Below are positions 26,301-37,910 of a stretch of 64,000 nt of DNA, in pieces. Location: the NCBI GenBank assembly GCA_023055355.1, contig JALJCS010000001.1, forward strand, positions 82,438,881 to 82,502,880, given 5' to 3'. Both the position numbers and the translations under genes were made by a program. This DNA is from Agelaius tricolor (taxonomy: Eukaryota; Chordata; Aves; Passeriformes; Icteridae). Each line of letters starts with the position of its first letter. The first letter of the stretch is position 1. The notes below the pieces were generated by a model that searched no databases, was not told the DNA's origin, and was given only the letters and a program-made list of their open reading frames with translations.

Positions 26301-28114
26301 CTAATCTCTCATGCTCCGTTTATAGAATTTATAATACATTTGGGACTATATTTCTTTTCTTTTAATGTCTTCATTAACTTTCATCTCTAATGAATTGAGG
26401 ATACCAAAATTGATATTTTAACTGGTAAAAGTCTTAATTTACAGCATTTCTGCTATAAAATAGAAAACAAAAAAAGCTCCAAATGCTTTAGAAACCAAAA
26501 TCTGTTACAAAAACTCACCGTGTAGCTGATGCCACTTCTAGGAATCTGCTATAATTGACTTAATCTTTTACTACCAACAAAAGAAAGAGGACCTAGAGTT
26601 GTTTATAAGACTATACCATATAGAGGAACCATATTTAGTAGTATATCAGAGTTACATTTGGGCACATTAATCCAAGTGCCATGAAAAGGCCAAACTATGC
26701 GGCACAGAACCACTTCAGTAGTAGGATTCTTCATAAAACCAGTCACAGAAAAAAAAAATCTATATATAAATCCTTAAACATTTTCTTTAACTGAAAAAAA
26801 GGTAAACCTTTACTAGAAGAATTTCCAGGCTCAAGAACTGAAAGTCTTTCTCCGAAATCAGTCCTGTCTCTTGTTGAGAGAAGAAGGAAGCAGGTGATAA
26901 GGCAATGGGAATATGTTTTAAACATTTTAAGGCTAATCATTGACCTTAAAGTTGTCCAGGTATAAGCTGTTACAATAATGCAACATTATTTTGTGTAAAT
27001 AGGTCATTACACTTAGGGTTGTAGCTACTGCATCTCATCAGTACTCAAATATGGTGTCCACTGGAAATACTATAGCGAATTCTGCAACAGATGGACAAAT
27101 AAATTAGAGATTAGAAAATAAACGAGTAAATAAACCAAACATGTTTGGCTAGATGAAGAGAAGGATGAAAAGTAACTTGGTCACAGTTAGGTTTGGAAGC
27201 TGAAAATAATTAGGCAAGGGCATTTCAGCCTTTCTGACAAATGTATATTTATCTAACCTCAACTTTCAGCCAGTGTCTGGAAGCTGTTCCTTATGTAAGT
27301 CAGAAACTGTCCAGAGATTGGAAGCTGAAGTTAAACAAATTAGAAGATATTTCGTAACAGAGAACGTTAACTAAAGATCAGAACCTGGCTGTTATTCACA
27401 TGAAGATGGCGAATTCACCATTAGTTTAAATGCAGTTGTAAAACAGGGACACATTAATCCAGCTTCTGAAAGAAAATGTGCAGCCTGTGGGAAATGCTGA
27501 AGAGAAAGGAGTGACGGGTATTTGCTACAGGCTCTCTAATGGATTCCTTGTTATTGCAAGGATACTAGGCATTAATGGAAACTTTAGTCTGTCTTGTTCC
27601 TCTGAAGTGCTTTCATCTTACTCAAGTTATCCAGCATGAGTAGATAGGGATAAGAGGAAGAAACTCAGTGGCTTCGGAGTATTGAGGTTAGAGTACATCC
27701 CCCTGGACTTGGCAAGCAGTGAAATGATGGATGTGAGAGATCTGCAGCAGATTTACAAGGAGTCCTTTATGCCTGAGCCTTTGCACACACCACAGGGTGC
27801 ACAGCTCCAGCTGGCCCACCGCTGGCCATGTTGCTGTGTATCACTCGGGCCGTCCAGCTGGAGCTGTGTTCTGGGGTGCCTGAGTTTGTACTAGGTTTAC
27901 ATGCCATTAAGAGACCTACCATTCTGCTGACAAACTTCACATGGGTGTTCCAGTCAGAAACACCCTTAGGGATCCAGGAGGCACATTTTCCTAGAGATTA
28001 AAACAAAGATAAAAATTAAAGCAAGGGACTGGGGAGAGGAAGCTGAAGTTTGTTCTGTTTCAACAACTGGAGGCCAAAAGGGAGGCACCCTATTACATAC
28101 AGTGAGACCAATGC
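23351..28114. other. Non-coding AT-rich DNA; no coding feature
   Basis: Long AT-rich stretch without gene-like frames or recognised repeats. The part from about 23760 to 24170, with TAATTAATCATTGG, has the look of a conserved non-coding element, but conservation cannot be seen from one sequence. Confidence 0.5.
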
Positions 28115-28215
28115 TTAGATAAGCAAAGGAAATGGGGGAAGAAAACAGATGCAAAGTGCCTTTCCCAAGATCACACAGCTGGCCAGCTGGGAGCCCATCC
28201 GGAGCCTATGAATCC
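28115..28215 (-). mobile_element. MIR-like ancient core-SINE fragment
   Basis: The plus strand carries CTTTCCCAAGATCACACAGC followed by TGGCCAGCTGGGAGCC. This matches the complement of the conserved MIR/core-SINE centre (a segment with CCCAAGGTCACACAGCTAG). The upstream part is only loosely similar. MIR-type SINEs predate the split of birds and mammals and survive in birds as rare, worn copies. Confidence 0.5.
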
Positions 28216-31200
28216 TCCAGCATTTCTGGTGCAAGCCATTGAGTTGAAATATATTTATAGTTTTGACTCTTGCAAACAGAAGTAGTCAAGGGGAAAATGT
28301 CATCATTTGCATCAGCTAGTTTCCATATAAAACAAGTATTAGAGACCTCAGGAAAGACATCCTGACCATTATGAATTTCCAGTAATGACCTAAATACAGA
28401 AAAATAATTGATAGTATTTGTTCATATTAAAATTTTGCCTTCCCCCTCTTTGGTGTCTTTTGTTTGATTCTTAGTGTAAATAATTTGTTGTGTTGTCTAA
28501 AGCCTATACTGTGTTTATTGGGTGGGAGCATAAAACAGATGTTTAATCTGGAGCCTCCTTGTTCTTATCCCTCCCTTATTAATAGAAACATTGAAAAAAA
28601 AAGCAATACCAACAAAAGTAGAATCTAACAGAGAGAGTGTGTTCAGTGAACCTCTGTATCCCTCCTGTACGCTCCTCCTCTGTACATCCCACTGTAAGTC
28701 ACACACAAGAACATTTGTAACACATGCCTCTAGCCAAGGGTAGCGACTGGCAGGCATTCCCAGAGTGCTGCAATGGGCTACAGCTCCCTGTAAAAGTGAG
28801 ATTTCATCTTCACAGCTATGCTGAGCCAAAGAGGGAGCTGGAGCAAGAAATGCTACCAGCCACTCTGAGCTCCTCTGCTTTGGCATGGTGACACACTAAC
28901 TCAAAGTATTGAGAAAATATTACTTTTAAGTAAAAAAGCTTGGTAATTTGGCTAGAATAATAGGGAACATGACACTGTCTCTTCTCTCATTATTTTCAAA
29001 AACCTCATTTTGGAGAACCAGAAAGACAACTTTAACTTAAACCGTGTGCATTCTCCTAAACAGTCCTGTCAGACACTCAAGCCGTAAGGAGAGTCTGTTC
29101 CTTGGCTTTCCAGAGGTGCATTTTAACTCTACTATTCAGCTTCAGCAAGGACCCTCCATAACCACACAAAATCCAGCTATGATTTGATCCATACAGCCAC
29201 CTTTCTCTGAGACAAAAGAAGGAAGTTTAAGGAAGTAAACTTTTCAGCCTGTGTTAACATATTAATTTCACAGTTTCTCAGCTCCTGTGCTACTACAAAT
29301 TTACTACCAAATCATGCTCGATGCACCTACAGAAATGAGTTCTGCTTCCTAGAAGCAAGGAGAGCAGCTGCAACTCCAGCATGGGAAGGGGACTTCCCAC
29401 TTCTGTGTTGCTGCCTGCTGCTGCCCTGGTCACTCCTTCTTGGCTTTGTCCTGGCAGACTGTGCTGGGCTGCACTGGGCTGGGCTGTGTGGGCTCTGGGG
29501 AAGTAGGCTGCATTCCCACATGCCCAACCCCTTCCCACCTGCTGCACACCCACTGCATTGCAGGAGCCTACAGGAAACTCCAGAAAAGGTATTAATAGGC
29601 TATCTCAGAGTAAGGGTCAACAGAGGAGCACACACACTGCTTAAATTAGTGTGCTATATTTACAGCAATAATTGTAAGTTGCAGTCACTGGAAGCCTCTT
29701 GAAAAGATATGTGGTATGCTCATGACAAATCATTTTTTCTTTCCCTAAAGTTATAAGCATGGACACCCACACTAATGAGTTATCAGACTTTTTAAACTAG
29801 GATCATATCTGTGCTTCTTTTTAAGGATGTGGTATATAACTCTGACTGATCTCACTAGGAGATTAGATAGAACAAAGCAAAATATCCTAAAAATTCCTAA
29901 TAAGTCATTTCTCAGTCATGAGTAAGCACATAAGCAGGCCTAAGAAAACTTTTTTTTTTCATACATGTGATGAAAATAAATTATGTTAAATGAAACAAGT
30001 GGAAATAGATAATGAGAATTCAGCATGGAAGTAATTTCAAACTTTTTTTTCAGATTCTCACAAAAGCAAAGCCCTTCTAATTTTACTGTATTTTACACAC
30101 CAGTTCTAGAATTTCAATGAACCTTGTGTGCTTAGAATTAGCTAAAGGAGTGCCATGTCTGCTCTTCTTACCAGCATCCCAACTTGCAAACTTTGCTGGT
30201 TCCATGGCACTGTGGTGAAAGTAGTATGAACACAGGTATTTGCCTGTGAGGAGATATAATTTGGCAGATATAATAATTATAAATAATAAAATAACCTCAG
30301 TATTACTCTTCAATACTTGTTCAATTAACAGATCTGGAGGATTTGATTCTTGACTCATAAATAAGCTCATAGAGGAAATGGCCACCTTTGGACCATGGAG
30401 AGAAAATAGATTACTTGAGACAACTTTTGACCATACATAAAGTACAGATAAAGGAGAGTAAATGAAAATTCATCTAGAATGGTTGATAACTTTCAGATTG
30501 GAAACTCTGAGCTCCTTTTGTTTTTACAGCTGCCATTGGAATGTCAGAAAATAACTTCTCAGTTCTGCAGCATTCTCCACTCGGACATCTCAACCTTTGT
30601 CCATTTTAAGGTATAGAAATAAGTTGAAATGGTGACATTTCATGGGATGGTAAACTGAGCTCCAGAAACTTGGACAAAGTTTGACTTTTCAGTCTTTGGC
30701 AAGATGGGAAAACATAAATATAATGTCCTCATATGTAATTTCCTGCTTCTCTAAGCTTGGCCTTTGTCAATATAAACCAAGAGAAATCTAAGCCCAAACT
30801 TCCTCCCACCAAAGAATATGCATGAGCTTATCTGAGAGCAGACTATGCTGCTGTTCTTTTTATAAGAAATAGCTCAGGCCACACCTTAATACCAAGGAAT
30901 GAACATTTGTGGCATTTGAGCAATTGATTTCCCAGACAACATTTCTTATGGTGACTGGCAGAGAATGTTGTGTGGGTTTTCTTTCTCTCCTCATCTTCCC
31001 CCACTCTCCACCCCCACTGCTGGTCTTGCTGCTGTGTCTTTATCATACTTTGTATGGTGGCATGTCTACTTTGGGAAATGATGATTCCAGTGTGGGTGGA
31101 TGGAAAAAGATCTGCCAGAGGGTGAAAATTTCAAATTGCTGCCACAGATACACCCTTCTGTTCTGTCTTCTTAAGATACCAGAAAAAGTGTCTAAGGAAT

Positions 31201-32873
31201 GCCTGGGGCTTGACTCCTGGTGTAAAGATAGACATACACCATGCATTTTTCTTTCAATATTAAAGAAATAGACAACATAAATAGAGCTAGTGAACTCAAA
31301 TTGCGTTAATCACTTTTTCATGGAGGTGGCCATTATGAAATCCTTAATGGAAGTAATGCAATATTTGTGTATTTTTTTCATTATTGGTCTTGGAAAATTG
31401 TGTAGAATGCTGCTTCCAAGTCAAGGTGACTCAACATTGGTGACTTTTACACTAAAGTCAGACCACATGATTTTAAAATATTGAGAAGTACAATGTGTAG
31501 AAAATATTCCAAAGTCGGGGGTAATGTTTATAACTGTAAATGTTTTGTTATGTGAAATAGATGAGAAATAGAAACATCAGGGAAGTAGAAAAATTGCCTG
31601 AAATAATGTTAGCAATGCTATACCATACCTACCTCAGCAATTAACATGCTTTTCTCAAATGAGAAGAATGCCTGTCTCTAGCTGGGTAAAGCGATTACTC
31701 TGGTTTCTGGTTCCCTGCATATCTGTCCTTATTAAAAGGAAGTGCAGAAGTTCAGCTGTGCTGTAGCCTGTGCTGCTGACTCTGTTTCAGGGGCAGGGCT
31801 GGAGGGAGATGATACAAGGAGGAAAACAAAGATTTCAGAGACAGAATATTTATAGTAAAGTATTAACTCAAGAAGTCTCTTGCTTAGGAAACATTTTGCT
31901 TAGATTAAAAAAATATTTACATCCCTACTTAAGGTTTCTTTTTCCTCAGTGCGATGTGTACTCAAGTGCATGTTTCACTGGCATTCTGAGTAGCCTACAA
32001 TGTGTGTGTGGATTTAATATTTTCTACATGAAAACCTTTGGCTGATGTAACTGTAAGTCATCTTCCTTAAAGAACGAGACCAGTAGGTCTAGTCTGCTTT
32101 CCATTAGCTTGCATACATGTGTCTGTTAGCTAACACAGTCCTTGTAAGAAAACTCAGCTAACTCATAGTTTCTGTTCATCAGAGCAAGAGGCAAACACTG
32201 AGGGAATAAACTGGTCCATCTGCTTGCTCTGAGTCCTATTGCACACACAGGCTGTATTTGGGTCCATCAAACTTTTCTGTGGGTATTAACTTATATTATG
32301 CCTTTCTCCCAACAGTCACATTCAATCACTACAAATGTATAATGACTAGAAATCACAGGACTTGTTAATAACATGGATGCAGTTGCTTTCCCAAATTACT
32401 GCTTGGAGTAGAATACACTGCTCTATATCAGTGTATTTATTTAATAGAGGAAAAGAAAAAAGCAAAAACATGATCTATGTCAGCATAAAATAGCATTATT
32501 CTATGAAGAAATCATAGAAATGAGATTCAGCAAAGCTTAGGCAGTAGTACCCTCTTGTTTCTTAGCTGAATTAGTGCTATATGCTGATTACTGTGAGAGA
32601 GGGAGAAGCTATATTATTTTCTTTCCCAAAGAACCCAGGTACCTCTACTATAGGATGCTTTTCAGGCTGTGTTAGACTCTGGGAAGTCTCAAGCAAGTTT
32701 AAAATTCATAGTAAAATAAAAATAAAAAACAGCCAGATGCTGACATGTATGTTTGGTTTTATGTGAACAATTTATTCAGCAGACATATGAAGACCTAATG
32801 TGTTACTGATACTTCTTTTTGTTTTACTTCATTGACACAGAGGTATTTATACAGCTATTCATTCTTACACAGT
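28216..32873. other. Non-coding DNA, no feature recognised
   Basis: Frames up to 123 codons (28515-28886 minus) lack motifs and are flanked by no splice or promoter pattern I can defend. A small G/C-rich part at 29440-29560 repeats the word GGGCTG several times. Confidence 0.55.
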
Positions 32874-33198
32874 CAAAAACCCCCCACAAACAAACAAACA
32901 AACAAAACCCCAAAACCAAGAATCCCAAAAATCCCCAAAACCCCTGAAAAAACTAACCAAGCAAGCAACCAGCCAAAAAAAACCTAAATCACCAAAGCCC
33001 AACCAAACAGAAAACCAATCCCCAACAACAAAACCAAGAAAATCCAAAAAACCCAAAACCAAACCCAACCCCAAAACCAACCAACAGACAAACCCACAAA
33101 AAAAGAAACAAAAAAACTCCCAAAACCAAAACCAAAGCCCAAACAAACAAAAAACCAAACCAGCAAAAAAGCCCCAAAACAAAAAAGAAAAAAAACCA
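32874..33198. repeat. Low-complexity A/C-only tract, about 325 bp
   Basis: The plus strand is almost entirely A and C, with rare G and T, in irregular blocks such as CAAACAAACAAACAAAACCCC and AAAACC. The minus strand is therefore T/G-rich with many GG, GGG and GGGG runs. Long minus-strand open frames (up to 105 codons of Phe, Trp, Gly, Leu, Val and Cys) are a product of this composition, not genes. Confidence 0.9.
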
Positions 33199-35814
33199 TA
33201 AACCTCAAAATAGAAAACTGGTATAATGTGACATGTGGAGTTATAATCACAACTTTGTTACAGTTTTTACAGGTGCATCTTTGGTTTTGGAGATATGTCC
33301 TCTTTTATACCTATTTGTACAACTGAAGATGGTGCTGTGAATAGATATCCTAGTGGAAGAATCACATTAAACAAAGTCAAACCATTTAGTTCTTACAAAC
33401 CACTTAGCTCTTGATATCTTCACTGGAAAAGATGCACAGATATTAAAAATTGAGAATTGTCCATAGTTTATATTAGTAAAAAAATATTAAGGATATGAAT
33501 ATCATCCTTCTGCCTTTTACAGTCATGAGGGCAAAACTTGAGGTGGAGTCAAGCCAAATACAGATCTGTGACATTGGCAGTGAAAGGGAAAAGAAAAAAG
33601 GAAAAGCAGAGAACTAATGAGTTGTGAATGTTTTAAGTGATTAATTTGTGGGTTTGCACTGGTGTTGAGGTAAGACCTTATTAGCATCAGTATTCTACCA
33701 GTAAAGCTCTAAGTGTGTAGAAGGGCTATATCTGTTCATCACACATATCATTTGTGTGCCCATGTGATATATTTTTGATAAAGATATACAGAACATGGTA
33801 TCTCCCCATATGTTGACTCATATATGTTTATGGGTATGTATATATATTCATGCAACAAGACAAATATATTTAAGCTGTAAGAATCAGACTTGACAGCATC
33901 AGTGATACAACACAGCTGTTTTAAAGTGGTTAGCTCACCCCTTATCTGTTACAGTCAGAGACAATATCATTAGGAACATTATTATTATATTATAATAGCT
34001 CTAGGTTTTCCAAGTAGGAAAAAAAAAAAAAGCCAGAGGCAAGTGGATACTGTTTAGGAATGACAAACTGTGTGACATTTTTAAAATATGACAGACTGTA
34101 CCTGAATTCTCAGTGGAACCAGGAAACAAAGCTATTGACTCTTAGTGTCCCATTACAAACAAGTGCAAAACATTTGTTTTCCAGAAACAGTTTCTGGTCT
34201 TGACTGACCAGTGTGCTGCTAAAATGTCCTGCTTCACTTGCATGGAGCTACATGAACTGTGAAAGCAACCTGCTGCAGTGCTGCTTCATTGGTGTTTAGT
34301 AGCTCTCACCCTGAAAGACTCAAGTTTGAAGATTTTGGCACTTCTCCAAGCAAACAAGCCCATATATAGTCCATTTAAGCAAAATCTCAGAACCCTGGAA
34401 AAGTCCAACGGACAATTCATATGCATTTAGAGACTTTTTGAAGGATTTCAGTAGGTGTTTGTATATCTTCTTACTAAAGACATTTAGAAAGCCATTGCCA
34501 TTGAAATAGATAACCCAAGGTTGATGCAGTTAAAGCTACTTTACTTGTTAAAAATATTTACTATTGACACAAGAAAACACCACTTTTTTGAGAAGTCATC
34601 TGAGTTTCGGACCATAAATGTCCCTGAATTTAAGTTAGTGAACTATCTGCTTATGAGAACTTTAACCCCAGTAAAATGTGAATCACAGAGCAATATCAAA
34701 GCACTTTTGCACCCTCATATTCAGAAGTTTTTGAATAATTAGATTTTCTCAAAATCTCCTGAGTCTGAAATAAGTATACTACTACAATACACTGACAGAA
34801 TTAAAAAGACTATAATAGGATATATTCTTACAATTATAAACAACTCAGTTATTACAGTTGACAAATTATTGCTTATCAGACATCCACAGTGTATGAGTCT
34901 ATGTGAGCTGCTTGCCTTGTGCCTGCTGCAGTTGTAAAATAAAATCCATTAGCATAAACCTCCTCTTTGGTTTCACATTGTTTTTGCAAGAAGGTGAAAC
35001 ATGCAGATGAACCATTATAGCATCTTTTTGACAAGTGGTAGGTTCTTACAACTGGATTGCTTACAATGGTTATGTCTCTAACAAATCCTTTTCTGCTACA
35101 AAATTACATGTCTTTTTTTCAGCAAAGAATTATGTTCCTGAAATTTTAATCTTCATCCAGTGAAAAAGAAGGAAGAGCTTTTTACCTACTGATGGAAGCA
35201 TGCTTTTTCTATTCTCATGAAAGCAGAGCTCCTGAGAATGTTTAAGAAAACAGATTTTATAATTTTGATAAAATTTCACAGCCCCAACCAAGACTTTCCC
35301 TCATAACATTAGTTACAGCAAACGATAAGCTGAGATGCTCAAGGCTCTGGTATAGTTTGCTGCTTCACTGAAATCCAGCGACATGGCTACACATTACACA
35401 AGTAAAAGTTAGACATAGCACATTAAATCCTTCTTGCACTATACAGCTACAGACACTCTACAGAATCATTTTCTCCACTGAGACACCTTCATGAAAGCAT
35501 GGTAGAAGTAGTACAAGAATATGTGCTAGCTACTAAGTTTGCCACTACAGATGTGCCTGGAGGTCACTGGGCTCTCAGCTGACCAGAGTTACTGTGATAG
35601 CCCTGTTCTGCTTACCTTGTTTGAGGATCTGAGATGTGGTCTGAGCCTATGAACACCCTACCCAGTTAACCTCACTATCCTGCCAGGCTCCTGGTGACTC
35701 TGCTCTTGTAGGCAAGTCCCACCCCTACTATTCTTGGATAGGACTCTCTTCTGGAGAAAAAATCATTTTTATTCTGCTCTGCATTGTGAACTTAGCAATT
35801 ATTCTTGATTAAAG
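33199..35814. other. Non-coding AT-rich DNA, no feature recognised
   Basis: No gene or repeat beyond a 13-nt A run near 34019-34031. Confidence 0.55.
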
Positions 35815-35820
35815 TTACTG

Positions 35821-36203
35821 TGTGACGGTGTTCACAGGGGTCTCAGGTTGAGGGAAGAGATGAGGATCTGACTCCATGTTTCAGAAGGCTTGATTTATTA
35901 TTTTATTATATATATTACATTAAAACTATACTAAAAGAATAGAGGAAAGGATTTCATTAGAAGGCTAGCTAAGAATGGAATAAGAAAGAATGATAACAAA
36001 AGCTTCTGTCGCGGACAGAGTCCGAGCCAGCTGACTGTGATTGGCCATTAATTACAAACAACCAACATGAGCCAATCACAGATCCACCTGTTGCATTCCA
36101 CAGCAGCAGACAGCCATTGTTTACATTTTGTTCCTGAGGCCTCTCAGCTTCTCAGGAGGAAAAATCCTAAGGAAAGGATTTTCCATAAAAGATGTCTACG
36201 ACA
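35821..36203. mobile_element. Solo LTR, ERVK (class II)-type, 383 bp
   Basis: The unit begins TGTGACGG and ends CTACGACA, so both ends have TG...CA. The hexamer TTACTG lies on each side (35815-35820 and 36204-36209), a 6-bp duplication as made by class II elements. Inside are an AT-rich stretch with TATATATA and TTTATT motifs (about 35890-35920) and two CCAAT-type boxes in opposite directions (about 36040 and 36073). AATAAA-type signals read on the minus strand, which slightly favours minus orientation, but this is not certain. It is a different LTR from that of the full provirus. No coding interior remains. Confidence 0.82.
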
Positions 36204-36209
36204 TTACTG
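36204..36209. repeat. Target-site duplication of the ERVK-type solo LTR (TTACTG)
   Basis: Equal to 35815-35820 at the other edge. The pair fixes both boundaries of the solo LTR exactly. Confidence 0.8.
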
Positions 36210-36739
36210 TAATAGCAAATTTCTTCACGGACACCACAACAAAATGGATTTCCTATTTTCAGAATTGGAGTTTTGATGGAGATCACAGTCCATAATCTGG
36301 AAAATCCTTTGCAGTATGGATATAACATGTAGAGAATTAACAGTAGAGTTGTGTGAAGCATTTGCAATGAAGCTAGACAGTACAAAATTGACCTCTTTGG
36401 GAGTTTCACTACAAAGTGAGAAAAGTAGGAATGTCTTGCCAAGAATTTTTTTAGTGTTTGCTGGTGATACAGGTCAACCTTGACACCTTGTGTTTTGCTT
36501 TGCAAGTCAAGCAGTGTTTGCAAGTTCTTGTGGCTTTCATGCCACATATTGATGTAATATTTTGTTACTACATTTTGGTTTGTATTGCTGAACATATTTC
36601 AGCTAAGGGCTTAGGAAAGAGAAAGTGAGCTTAAATAGCTTGAAATTGAAGGAAAAATTGTAAAGAGTATCAACGAAGAAATATCAGAATGTTTCTCAGA
36701 AAAAGAAAAAAAACAAGTATTTTGTCAAAGACAGCAAGT

Positions 36740-36960
36740 GGGATAGCCCAGGTGTCTAATAGTTTCTTTTCTGATATCAGTGAGAGGAGAATAATAGAAA
36801 GGGTTGTATGGAATTTAATTGAAAAAGAATCAAAGGATCAGAATATATTTAATGCCAGACAACAGGATCTAATAGAAAATAGGTCTTGTCATAAAAACCT
36901 GAATTCATTTTTTTGATGAGAGTTCAAGTTTGATTGACACAGAACCTATGTAGGTGCAAC
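36740..36960 (+). mobile_element. Degenerate LINE (CR1-like) reverse transcriptase fragment
   Basis: The translation from about 36770 contains IIERVVWNLIEKESKD and, further on, RSCHKNLNSFF followed, after a stop, by DESSSLID. The order and spacing resemble the N-terminal RT region of CR1 ORF2 (the segment before the first catalytic motif). It could be an upstream part of the CR1 copy at 37105 separated by a deletion, or an older insertion. Weak similarity only. Confidence 0.35.
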
Positions 36961-37104
36961 GTTCTTAAGAGTTATGCCAGGATTTTACTTCCTGGGGTAA
37001 AAGGAATAAAGCATTGAATTATGTCAAGAAAGCACATGGAAATGAGTTCATAATTGGTGGACACTCACCATCAATTGGACATCAACAAATTGACATTCAA
37101 TCCA

Positions 37105-37910
37105 GGCAGGCTGGACTGATGGGCCGAGACCATCTTGTGTGAGGTTCAACAAGGCCAAGCGCTGGCTCCTGCCCTGGGGGCACAACAACCCCAGACAGCG
37201 CTCCAGGCTGGGAGCAGAATGGCTGGAAAGCTGCTCAGTGGAAAAGGACCTGGAGGTGCTGGTGGATGGTCGGTTCAACATGAGCCAGTGTGTGCCCAAG
37301 GAGGACAATGGCATCCTGGGTTCTATCAAAAATACTGTGGCCAGCAGGACCAGGGCAGGGATTGTCCCCCTGGACTCTGCACTGGTAAGGCCACCTTGAA
37401 TCCTGTGCCCAGTTCTGGCCCCTCACTACAAGAAAGACATTGAGGGGATGAAGCATGTCCAGAGAAGGGCAACAGAGCTGGTGAAGGGTCTGGAGCATGA
37501 GTCCTATGAAGAGTGGCTGAGAGTGTTTAGCCTGGAGAAAAGAAGGCTTGAGGATGACCTTATTGCTCTACAATTACCTGGAAGGAGGTTGAACCCAGGT
37601 GGGGGTTGGTCTCTTCTCCCAGTCAACCAGCAATGGGACAAGAGGAAATGGCCTCAAGCTGTGCCAGGGGAAGCTCGTGTTGGACATCAGGAAGAATTTC
37701 TTCACTGAAAGAGTAGTTAAGCATTGGAATGGGCTGCCTAGGGTGGTGGTGTAGTCACCATCCCTGAAAATGAAGAAACGACTGCACATGACACTTAGTT
37801 CTATGGTTTAGTTGACAAGCCAGTGTTTGTTCAAAAGAAAAGATAATCTTGGATTTGATAATCTTGGAGGACTTTTTCAACCTTAATGATTCAATGGTTC
37901 TATTCTATAG
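37105..37910 (+). mobile_element. CR1 LINE, 3' portion (end of ORF2 and 3' UTR), 5'-truncated
   Basis: On the plus strand the translation gives the familiar C-terminal part of CR1 ORF2: FNKAK, then [35 protein letters not shown] and further on SLEKRRL. These pieces fall in different frames, so the reading frame is broken by small indels and stops. The 3' UTR follows, and the element ends near 37910 in TTCTATTCTATAG, a worn form of the short octamer repeat that ends CR1. It is a dead, 5'-truncated copy. Confidence 0.9.

Noticed and set aside
32865..33250. Minus-strand frames of 62-105 codons made of Phe, Trp, Gly, Leu, Val and Cys, looking like a membrane protein
   Set aside because: They arise from the A/C-only tract; three frames look equally hydrophobic, which shows it is composition, not a gene.
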